Source of the DNA: Macrotrachela quadricornifera | Lineage: Eukaryota; Rotifera; Eurotatoria; Philodinida; Philodinidae | Length of the DNA: 64,000 nt | Direction of reading: 5' to 3' | Assembly (NCBI GenBank): GCA_022393335.1 | Contig: JAJEKB010020906.1 | Location: forward strand, 1,401,217-1,465,216 | Shown: positions 41,334 through 52,000 of the stretch, in pieces | Layout: every line of letters begins with the position of its first letter | Numbering within the stretch: the stretch's first letter is position 1 | Translations under genes and position numbers: made by a program | Notes under the pieces: model-generated | Told to the model about the DNA's origin: nothing | Database searches by the model: none | What the model saw: only the letters and a program-made list of their open reading frames with translations

Positions 41334-41601
41334 ATATTTTATAAAGTTTAACCAAACGTTTTTGGGGTCCAGTAATACGAATTTACGAGCCATTTATTGA
41401 TATCCAAAATATCACTAGTGCATCCTTCTTCCTCAACCCCGAACACATTTGGTCGAACTTTATAAAGTGTCTTTATTTTCTCAAAAGAGGGCTTTTCTGA
41501 GTGCCCCCGAAGAGAAAAAAAATTTTCGAAGATTTCGGTAAACCGCTCGTAGTATCGGATTCCCCGACCCCGAAAACCTTTGGTCAAACTTTATAGAATA
41601 T
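41334..41601. repeat. Foldback repeat with an internal third copy
   Basis: The left arm (41334-41390, ATAAAGTTTAACCAAACGTT..) and the right arm (41544-41601, inverted) match over about 55 bp at roughly 75-80%. A third copy of the core (CCCCGAACACATTTGGTCGA..) lies inside at 41439-41469 in the orientation of the right arm. It is probably a small non-autonomous element. No target duplication was fixed. Confidence 0.65.
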
Positions 41602-41684
41602 CGTTAGCCCCGAGATATGGTTCGTTTTATAGAGTTAGAACTTTTCCTTTACCGTTACCATACTAAGTAACGGGCAGTTACCTT

Positions 41685-41937
41685 TACCAATACCAATACC
41701 AATACCAATACCAATACCAATACCAATACCAGTACCAATATCAATACCAATACCAATACCAATACCGGTCGATACCGATACCATCAATACCAATACCAAT
41801 ATCAATACCAACACCATCAATACGAATACCAATACCAACACCATCAATACCAATACCAATACCAATATTATCAATACCATCAATACCAATACTCGTCAAT
41901 ACCAATTGATATTGGTATTGATGGTATTGGTATTGTT
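41685..41937. repeat. AATACC hexamer array ending in an inverted turn
   Basis: Interrupted AATACC repeats with CATCAATACC variants fill 41685-41898. At the right end the array inverts (TATTGGTATTGATGGTATTG). The final 20 bp (41910-41929) are exactly complementary to 41872-41891, giving a perfect 20-bp hairpin. Several ORFs crossing it are only repeat translation. Confidence 0.85.
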
Positions 41938-41939
41938 AC

Positions 41940-43325
41940 ATGCCTAACTGATACAACTGGACTAGTCGTATAGTTCTGAAATACTTGTGTGGACTATTCT
42001 GAGAGAACTTGAAAATGAGTCAGGTCTAGTCTGAAATACTTGGTGTAAGCGTCAGGACTAGTCAGTCTCTCGGAGAGCGACATACTAACAGGACTAGACT
42101 AGTCTAATAATTTGTAAGTACATGTGTGGACTAGTATTAAATTCTCTTATAGCGATAGTTGAGTATGTCCTTAGTACCCGTCAAGTCTAGTCCACTTTTA
42201 AAAGCTTAATCGATCTTTGTGTATGAACTAGTCGGTTGTTCATGAAATCTGTTTGTTATACTCAGTTCAATACATATTGACAGTTATAATCTGTCTAATC
42301 AAGTTAAAAATTTGCATGACAAAAAATATGGCTATTTATATAAATAACTGTTCACGATGGAATAGTTTGTTTAATGATTATTTACGATAAAATTTTTTTA
42401 TTAATAAGAAAAAATTAGTCAAGCTGAGATGATGAAATTTGTGAAGTTGCATTATCATAAATGTCACATACATAGTATTTTACAATTAAACCATCAATAA
42501 TTTTTCAGCTAAAGTGTGGCAAAATCATTTTAAAGACAGAGCTTAAATATGTAAACTTGATGGTTATGTTACTATTTTCTAATCCCAACTTAAAAAAAAA
42601 GTCGCTAGTGAATGAAAATTTTCTCTAATTACAATAAAAATAATTTTTTTCTTATAAAATTTTTTTCAAATCTACTCGATATGATTTTCCGAAAAAAAAT
42701 GTTTTACTCAATTAATAAATGGGAGCTTTTAATTTGTATAGACATAGATTATTACATAATATTTTTGTTTTCACATTAATATTTAATATTAATGACATTA
42801 TGAGTTTCACTGATCGCTAATGTGTGAAAAGCATGTCTGAAAGAGCTAGAGGTGCCACCGATCAAATAGCAGCTTGTATGGTTCAACTGCTTGCGGAGAT
42901 AAGTATCTGATACAAAGTATGTATGTTCGAATCTAACACTCGCCACTTTAATTCTATAATCTAGACTAGTCTAGACGCCAACGTATAATTTAGAAAAATA
43001 TATTTCATACGATATGAATCATTAGTGCTTGTGTAAAGTATAACATATAGTGAAGCAGTATATTCGGTATATAACTATATTTTAAAATTTTTAAACATAC
43101 CGAAAACACGTCGTAATAGATCGTCGAGACTAGTCTATTTTTGTGAAAACGACTAGACTTTTTAGATATACTGACGCCCGTCAATGGGCCAGTCAGGACG
43201 CGGTGTATTGACTCCCAACAATACCAGACTAGTCATGTCTAGACTGTTTTGAGAAAATGACTAATGGATGACGGGACGTCAGGACTAGTACAACTAACTA
43301 GTCTTTTTACCCGTCTTTTGCTCCC
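41940..43325. repeat. ACTAGTC-rich repeat domain
   Basis: The palindromic core GACTAGTC and close variants recur more than a dozen times at 41950-42210 and again at 42960-43310. Phrases such as CGTCAGGACTAGT and GGACTAGTC are shared between the two clusters, which are separated by about 750 bp of AT-rich DNA. Parts run in opposite orientation, suggesting the ends of a larger decayed DNA element with inverted, repeat-rich termini. No transposase is present inside. Confidence 0.5.
42843..42947 (+). repeat. tRNA-related sequence (SINE-like) with a B-box
   Basis: GTTCGAATC at 42925-42933 matches the RNA polymerase III B-box consensus, followed by TAACACTCGCC, a typical tRNA or SINE end. The expected A-box region is degenerate and no cloverleaf closes. 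I read it as a SINE or tRNA relic, not a tRNA gene. Confidence 0.35.
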
Positions 43326-44442
43326 TTGGGCAGTGATTTGTTATTACAAGATCACTAACGCTTGAAAATTCGTGAAAAAGCCAGCGCATTTCTGCGAAAT
43401 CGAAGAAAATAACGAAAGCACACGAGAAAGTGGAACCCAAAAACTTTTCAGAAAACGAATTATGCTAACAAAGGAAGGTCCTGAAGTGATGATCCGAGTT
43501 GGAGGCTGATATTGTGTGGATTTGCTACACTGAGTGCCCTGATATCAAATATGAAAGAATTATCTGCTGAGGTCGAACCAACGAAGATTGCACTCATAGT
43601 ATTATTTCACTATGTCATGTGCATAGAAGTTGTTTTAGTCTCTAGACAAACCGAACGAGTACTCAAAGACGATGTAGATACTTCTGGGTAAGGCTGATCA
43701 TTTTTCAACATAGAAATTCATTTTGTCGAGTTTCGAGACTTAAAAACACCCTATATGCATGGGATAGTGGAAGAATATTATCCCACACAATATCAGCTTT
43801 CAACTCGGGTCATCACTTTAGGACCTTCCCTTGTAAGCATAACACGAGCCGCCTGCTATTCCATTACGAAGAATTCATTTACTTAAAAAAAACATGTCTT
43901 TATTATTGAAAGCACAGTGCAAAACAAGTTGCAATCGTTTTCTCCAAAAATTTTCATAAAATGATAAAATATGGATTTTGGACTCCACTTTGATCCAAGC
44001 TAATTTTGGCTCACTTCCCATAATCTATTGGACCAGTTTTTTTCCACTGTTTTGACTTGGGCATTGCATTTTCAACCATGATAATGCGTTACATTGGTTC
44101 AGAGACCTTTAGCAAAGCTATCAAATCGTGTACAAACTTTTTTGTATTTATCAATTCTTCAAAAAAAGTACGCTTGATTGGATTTGATAAAAAAATTTCT
44201 CGAAATTATAGAATTTCGAGTCCAAACCGTGATCGATTCTTTGTACTCCTTTTCGACTATTGAACAGCATTGATTCGAATCAATCGTATGCAATCCGATA
44301 TTTGAATTAAAATTACCTAATCATTCACGGTTAATGATTTCGAGTATCATTAGCAGACATTTCCTTATCTGTCTATATTTTTATCAAAAAAAAGTCTATG
44401 TGTTATATGCCACTATCGTTTACACATTAGTAATGCATGTAT
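43326..44442. other. Non-coding stretch holding one long inverted repeat
   Basis: Holds the inverted repeat at 43460-43842; no coding sequence was recognised on either strand. Confidence 0.4.
43460..43842. repeat. Long inverted repeat (arms 50-60 bp)
   Basis: The left arm 43460-43519 (TTATGCTAACAAAGGAAGGT..) and the right arm 43793-43842 match in inverted orientation at about 85%, with a 270-bp centre. The size and structure fit a MITE or hairpin element. Ends and target duplication are unclear. Confidence 0.7.
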
Positions 44443-44718
44443 TTATTTTTGACATAAAAGACAAATTCCGATAATCAAAGTGATAATTAAACATAGTCCT
44501 CCGATAATGGTTGTAATAATTCCAATAATAAATTGTACTAAACCATAGGTCATACATGAATCATAGCAATCTTTTTGCGTGCTTTTCCAACTAAACCATA
44601 AACCAATTGACGCACACAACATGATGAATGCAGTTCCTAAGCATACAACAAAAGTTAACTTTTTTCGACGATGTTTTATGTATGATTGCTTCACTGAATC
44701 ATGTATGGCATGTTTCAT
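44443..44718 (-). CDS. Small two-helix membrane protein, unknown
   Basis: 91 residues. After a short basic N-terminus (KHRRKK) there are two hydrophobic helices (about 22-44 and 62-88) joined by a loop with two Cys (KDCYDSCMTYG). This is half of a tetraspan-like layout. No family is recognised. No splice partner was found up- or downstream, though a larger multi-exon gene cannot be excluded. Composition is clearly membrane-like rather than random. Confidence 0.45.
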   Translation of the reverse strand: MKHAIHDSVKQSYIKHRRKKLTFVVCLGTAFIMLCASIGLWFSWKSTQKDCYDSCMTYGLVQFIIGIITTIIGGLCLIITLIIGICLLCQK

Positions 44719-45644
44719 TCTAGAACAAAATCATTCTATCAATACCATAGTTGGCATAAAACAAAATAAAAACAATGACTAATATCTACTTTTATCATCA
44801 AGATAATCCTATTAGTTTTAGTCAGCATAAGTCAAATGACCACAGACGTATTCACGAATAAACCCCTATGACATGGTTGTCAAATGTTGTGCATCTATTT
44901 CCAAAGAATTCTGAACAAAAGCTGATCTTAATACATAGAATTGGAAACCATTGAATATTATACTAGATTTTTAATGTTATGTCGATATTAGGTGAAAAGC
45001 TAGTCATGGTCAGAATATATAGGTATTATATAATATTCAATACAACTTCGACAATTCTATGAAATCCACTATATTATCTTCCTTTCACTGTGTGCTAGTC
45101 AGCAGAATCATTGCATCGGAAAATCGAATATTTGAAAAAACTCATATTTGTAGTTTTGACACTCGATACGAATTTTCGATATTTAGAAGATTTCATGAAA
45201 GCTGAAAAAACATGTTTTCAAATTTACGACAATGAGAAAGATAACTACGAACATGCTGTGTGCGCGAAGAGGAATTGAGTCTCATGGACCCCGTCATAGA
45301 CATAGATAAAAGACGTCAATGTTTTTTTTTCTTTCTATTAAAGAGGCACATACAGAACGACATCATTCTGCACGGCTAACATATACGATTTCATTATTCT
45401 CTCGAAAGTATCTTTTTCTTTTTCTTTTTCTTTGCTTATTACTTGTCGACCAGAGCAAACACATGTATTATTACATATTGCACAACCTGAAGTTTTCTTT
45501 TTCGTAGTGATACAGTGATATCGGGCTTCAGTCGATAACATGTAACATACAACAAACTGTCATAAATAGTTGCAGGATTCACGCAAGTCATGCCAAAAGT
45601 TTGTTCACACAGGTGAGGGTGAGTTTATTAGACAGTATTTCAAG
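44719..45644. other. Intergenic, no gene recognised
   Basis: AT-rich; a CTTTTTCTTTTTC run near 45412-45434 creates spurious ORFs on both strands. Confidence 0.35.
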
Positions 45645-45697
45645 CAGTTAATGCGACGCGTTTCGTCCTTGCTTAAGGGACTTATCAGGCAACTCTG
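45645..45697 (-). ncRNA. Hammerhead ribozyme-like motif with altered core
   Basis: The minus strand reads CTGATAAG, stem II TCC / GGA around CTTAAGCAA, CGAAAC, then GCGTC. Stem III is the palindrome ACGCGT, again the minimal form used as a dimer. Stem I begins with TTGC against GCATTAA. The core is CUGAUAA where CUGANGA is expected, so the catalytic G8 position is A and activity should be strongly reduced. The upstream phrase GGTGAGGGTGAGTTTATTAG resembles the flanks of the copies at 40.6 kb. Confidence 0.6.
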
Positions 45698-45876
45698 AAA
45701 TCATTTTTGAACTCGATTGCACTCTCTGAATGATTTAATGATTCTATCGGTGTTGTTCCATTTCCTGTGTAACATAAAATTCGGTCTCTATTGGTTCCGT
45801 TAGGAAATTTTTATTTTTATTTTTATTTTTCGAAAAATATAAAATATAAGAAAAAGTGGTCAAACTTAATTCTTCA

Positions 45877-45981
45877 ATGAAAACACCACCACCTGGATTC
45901 GATTCGACATCATCAGGACACGCTTTTGTTGTCTATCATGATGCTCAAACATATGCTGAATATTTAATTACATACAAATAG
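45877..45981 (+). pseudogene. PARP catalytic-domain C-terminal scrap
   Basis: 34 residues (MKTPPPGFDSTSSGHAFVVY, HDAQTYAEYLITYK) ending in a natural stop. The phrase pattern PPPGFDS...FVVYHDAQ.YPEYLI matches the last strand region of PARP/ARTD catalytic domains. No upstream HYE-containing exon was found nearby, so it is either a final exon cut off from its gene or a relic. It lies 88 bp from the 3' end of the RNF213-like gene, on the opposite strand. Confidence 0.55.
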
Positions 45982-46068
45982 ATTATATAAGATTGAATAA
46001 AATCGGTGAATCAAGTTTATTTTTAATAAAAGTTTAACAGACAAAAAAAAGAAGTAAAAAAAAAAGTG

Positions 46069-49000
46069 TTATTGATCACTATTCGCACGTTGAATTACTC
46101 GCAACTCAAAACGAAGTTGTTCTGGACATTCTTCAAAAGAGTCTCGTATATCTTTAATCGAATCATCCGATTCGAAACGAAGTGGATTCTTGATATCATT
46201 CACACAAAACAAACCATAATCATTTTTTTGCTCTAAAGAAATACACAATATTTCCAATACTTCTTCCATGATGGCTGATGCATGAACATCATCATCAGAT
46301 GGAATTCTCACAGTTCGTTCTTCATAGGAAATTATGCATATGATGTTAGTTTTCGTTTCTAAAGTTACTTGCAAATTATCGATAAATTCATCATAATCAG
46401 CAATCGAATCTTGCGGATCTAAAAAGATTTGATCAGCTGTCTTCAAACGATAGAATCGTTGGTTTAATTTCCATAGATTACAAACAATTTCGACAATACG
46501 ATCAGCAAGAATCTCATGCAAACATCGAAAAGAAATTGAATGATCGTTTTTTTTATCGATCACGGTTATGTTGACTGGTAAATTTTCATCGGTCACAGTG
46601 AAGATAATCGGAGTAGTTTTTCTGGTTGAAAAAAATAGACTTAAAGGTGTTTCAGGAAATGGGACGAAATCATTGTCCAACTTTAAACATTGATTTTTTT
46701 CATTGATTTTATTGTATTTGTATATATCATCGATTTTTGCATTGAATAGGTACTGTTGATTTGATTCTCTATCAGTTGACGTTCCCTTTAGCTCAATACG
46801 TCCGGTTTGATTTTCTTGTGCAAGAAAAAACTTGCTGTCTCTAATGGTCGAAAGATTAAGATGTTTCGATAAAATCACTTTTGTTTCGTATGAAGCTAAG
46901 TATGTGAAATCTCCGTTGTTCTTAGTTGTATCGATTAATTGTTTAACTGTGCAATTTCGATGAAGAATCGGTATTGATATTTCCTTTTGCTCATCATCAT
47001 AGGAAAATAATTGAATTAGAATTCTGATTTGAAAATGTGTTTCGTTTCCTTCATTTGCTTCAAAACTTCCAATCGATTGTCTCATTTCATCAGGTGAAAG
47101 CTTGCGATAATTTGAGTCCGGTAAAATAAAAACTAATATGTAATCTGAAGATGACGTGTCCAGATTTAATTGATGTCTATAAATTGGATTGCTTAAAAGA
47201 TTGTCAACAGAACAGTTTTTGGGTATGAAAATTTGCATCTTTGTCTGATCAAAAGAGAGAACAACACTCATAACATCGACATTTTTCAAAACAAGAACAT
47301 CAATTGACTCATCATCTTCGACAGACGACGCTACATGTTCATCGTCGTTGATGATAATATTTTTCTTCATATTCCAAAAATAGACGTCGCCAATCGGGTG
47401 GTCAGTGTCTGCCGTAGATAAATTCAATCGTGATCCAATTTGTTGCCATACAGTTTCTGGATGAAAGCAATCAATATTCGGTGTAACTTCATTGGTATTT
47501 TCAACAGTATTCGTAAGAGACATTTCATAGACTTTTATCTGCTCTTTCCATTGAATCATATAAATATCAATTAAATTTTCGTCATCTGATCTGTACAGTT
47601 TACCTAATGGACAGTCTTCAGTAACGTACCATCCAAAGTCATCAAATATACTGAAATAAGTATGAGGCTGATTAAATGTTAAATTATTATCGATAATAAA
47701 TCGAGCCAAAATCGAGGAAATGTTTGCCATATCGGTTGCATGATAAAGATATTGAACGTTTTCAAAACTGATTTTTACTGCTATTAAAGCTGTTTTCTTC
47801 ACAACACGATATTTAGTATCGACTCTAGGTGATGGAACATCAACACTCGTTCTAGTGAAATCAACGAAAATATTATGTGAATCGACAATAACCATCGAAT
47901 CGAGATTATATCGTTTCTCTTCAAATGCTGTCTTGAGTTTGCTGTAGATTTTTTCACGTCCACCGGAAAGTTTATTCTCGGTAGTTCCATCAGCAAAAGT
48001 AATATCAAAGCGTCTTGGGATTTCATTTGAGCTAAATTTTTCTACCAAATCTTGCGTTTTAATAAACAAAACTGATGATGCGACTGAAATCGCTTTTATT
48101 TTCAATATGAATCGATACGGTAAATGTGATTGAGGATGCTGTCTAGAAATTTCTACAGTGGAATTCACATGTTCATCGGAATCTTGAGACTGCGATTGAG
48201 TTGATGTGACTTCGGTGGAGTTCCTATGCTGATCGTTGCCTTCTTCCTTTATGCTGAGTTGTTCCGCATCTCTACCGAAATCATCAAAATTTGATGTATG
48301 TTGGCTGGCGTGGTTCTGGTTATTTTCATGAGTATCGTCAAAGCTAGAATGAAATTCATCTAGATTTTTTGTCACATCTTCATTTCTACTGAAATCATCA
48401 AAATTTGATATATGTTGTGTGGCGTGGTTCTGATTGTTCTCGTCAGTATTGCCAAAGTTAGAATGAAATTCACCTAGATTATTTGTCATATCTTCATCTT
48501 TACTGAAATCGCCAAAGCTGATCTGACTATGAACAACATCCCTCTGATTATTGTCATTTGCTTCGTAATCTTCGAAGGATGATTGAGGTCGAATCAAGAC
48601 TTGAGGATTGATTTCAAATTCTTCAAAGCTTTCCGATATTTCTAGAGATGTATCTAATTCGAGGTTCATATCTACATTGCTGCTGAATTCGTCGAACTGA
48701 GTTGTGGCTTGTTTGACACGTTCTACTTCACGAATGGGATATGGAATCCATTTTAATTCATGTATTTCTTGAATGGCAATACTTTTCTCTTGTAATCGTG
48801 ATCGTATTTCAATTAATTTGACACACAATGGTACGTAGTTTTCGCATTTCACTTCTGCCGATATCAGTCCAAGAATCGAACTTTCGAAACCCCAATCAAT
48901 ACATGTTTGTGCAAATGAATGAGATGATCTTCTAGCCAAATCGTCTTCATATATCTTCAATTCTTCTAATAAATCAGTAATAGTACGCATTTTTCCATCT

Positions 49001-52000
49001 AATTCTTCTTTCGTGTGCAGACAGTCTTCAGATAAGAATGATTTTATCAGCGCTTGATCTAGATCGACAGTGAGTATGTTGCTCATCGGCACATCAATTG
49101 CACTAGACACATGGTTATATGCATATTGAATACGAACGATTGCTTCTTGATAAAATTTCTCAATGTCATTTATTTGCGATAATTGAAAATCTTTGATTCT
49201 ATATTTTTTATATTGTTGAAACAATCGATTATCATCACCGATGTCTTGTACAAATTCGGACACCATCATCATCGAATAATCCTGTGAATAAGTGCTCAAC
49301 AAAGTTTTCAATCGTTGAATAAACTGAAATTCATTTCGTATTTGATCAAGACTTTTGAATTTCAGATGATTCCAATCATCTAGATCTGAACCAACATCAA
49401 ATGTAGAATCATCAATATTACCACGTCGTTCAGTTATAATTGGTATACGTGGTCGAACATGGTATTGATATTTTTCTTCGATATGTGTATCATTGACACG
49501 ACAGTAGAGAAGATATGTTCGAATCAAATATGTTTGAAAGTACACAAACTGGAAATTCAATGGAGAACCATACGCCAAGAAATAATTATCTTCATTATCA
49601 AGAGTCGCGCATGCTAGCTGCTCAATCCATCGACAATCGGATGCATCAATTGATATCACACCAAGTTGACTTTCGGCTATTTGTAGAACAGATACTTCTC
49701 TTTTTGATAGATCGATAATAATATTTTGAATAGGACCTAATTGAAGATTATTTCCATTTGTTTCAATTTCATTTTGAAGTAATTCTACTAGACTGTTATG
49801 AAAATCGATAAGAACACTGCAAATAGATAAAGAAAAAATTGAATGTCGATCGATATATAATCGGTAGATTTCAATCCGGAAATTAACTCACCTCAATATT
49901 CGCTTAACAATATTTCCTTCATCTTCATTTTCTGTTCGAACGAGATAGTTTACTGGTGTTTCTATCGAGATAGTATTAAAACATTGAGTTAGATCACAAG
50001 GACCAGGTCGAATGAATCCATCGGCAAATTTGTGATAAGCATTGACAGCTTCAATACCATTCTTTATGATCGTATCATACATAGTATTCATATGACTATT
50101 TCGTTCAATCTTTAAAAATTGGCAAGCTTTTTCGTATAGTTGTTGTAGTGTAATTTTGAAAAATTCTTCTTCTTCGATCATTCGATTGAATGTTCGATGT
50201 AAAAGAAAATAAAACTGACTCAAATTATAGATGTAATGAGTCATTTGCAAGAAATCTAATGATCCGAAAAATCGTTGCAATATTTTCAATGGTAAATGAC
50301 CTGATCGTGGATTAGAAAGTTCCGTCTTGAAATGATGAAAATCAATCAGCATAGGCATTTGAGATAAGTACATTTGCAAACTAGTCTGAATTTGATTTTG
50401 CGCTTGTAAACTACTGATGACTTTTTTGTGTTCGACTAAGTTTTGATGTATGGAATAAAATATTTTATCTTGAAATTCTTTTTCAGCTTCAAATTTCTCT
50501 TCGAATCTTCGATAGTGTGATTTTATCCATGGATATTGGTCATGTTGACGACTAAACTGAGCATATTGCTCAAAACAACGATTAAATAGAAGACAGGCAT
50601 CTTCTTGACCGAAGTGAATCGATAGAAAATTATATACTGAAAGAAGACGAGCTCGAACAAAATGACAAACTTTTGCACGTACACTGTTACCAGCCATACG
50701 TGCAGTGACATTTGTTGCATCAATAGCATGCTTAGATAATACAGAACCATATAGATTGTTAACAGACTGATCAAATAAAAGTAAATGCCAAGACTAAATA
50801 ATACAGATGAGTAGTAAAAGAAAATAAACACTCTAGCCTTACCATAGCACCAAAAGTAGCCATGTAAACAATATAAACTGCTGGAATAGCTAAAGGACTT
50901 CCATTACCTTTCGCATTAGGAAAATGTACAAGTTCGCCTGTTTCATAGATCAAACATCCACAGTCGTAGTGAACAAATTGAGCACGAACAGGCTCATGTC
51001 GTGTTGAACCAAAACCTAATATGAATAATATGCAAAAAATAAAACTCATCTCAATAAGAAATCCTACCGAATGTATCCTTTAATGTCAATGGTTCAAAAG
51101 TGAATGTCCAAAGAAAATTATCTTTGCCACTGAGCAGAATCATAGCTAAAAGATTAACAAGAATATGACGAATTGGTAATTCATCTTCATCTTGACAGCG
51201 TAAATTGAATAGATCATTCAAATAGTTTTTATCAGGTTGATCAACATGTTTACTGTAACCAATCATGTTCTGTTCTGGATTGAGAAATAGAAGAAAAACT
51301 TTTTGTTCTATATCCGACAGTTCTAATAAGTTTATGATACTATTAAGTAATTGACCAAGTACATTAAGGCGATTATTACAGTAATAATCATAGTAAATGA
51401 TCAGCAGGAGCATCACTTTAATTTCTACTGCGTTTACATTCGATGGATTTTCATTCAATTTCGTTTGTATCCAATTCGTCACAGGAGTCCATCGCTGTTC
51501 AGGATTATTGTTTTGAACACATTGATTAATCAATTGATTCAGTTCATTGTAAGGTTGATGTAAATGAGGAAAAATCGATGATGTTGTATTTGTTAATAAA
51601 GTAAAGTGTAACTGATGACATAACTGTACTGATTTGCTTCGTTGTGGATTATTTTGTGATTGAAGAGTAGCATGTAAATTATTTGCCCAATTTGAATTGA
51701 TTCGTTGGAATTGATCGGACATTAATAAACTCAATAAAAAATTCAATGATCGTTTTTTAATGACAATTGAACAGAATAATTGAATATAGTTGTTTAGTTC
51801 AGTAATTGGCGGATTAAAATTAAGATATTCCTTAATGATTGTGTTAAGAATTTGATTGACAGATCTTTGATCATCATGATTTATTGCTTGTTGTGAGACG
51901 AGAGATGCAGTTAGCTGAATGGAGAAGTATGCTTGTAGTTGTTCATGAATCTTGTCTATAATGTCTGTTTGATATGTGTTATCTATTCTTGGTGATCGTG

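Noticed and set aside
41635..41889. 84-codon ORF of Val/Leu/Ile/Gly repeats
   Set aside because: Pure translation of the AATACC hexamer array.
42843..42947. tRNA gene
   Set aside because: The B-box is good but the A-box and acceptor stem do not form; kept as a SINE-like repeat only.
40787..45640. A Penelope-like element body between the ribozyme motifs
   Set aside because: I found no RT or GIY-YIG motifs in any frame; the idea stays as a hypothesis in the findings.
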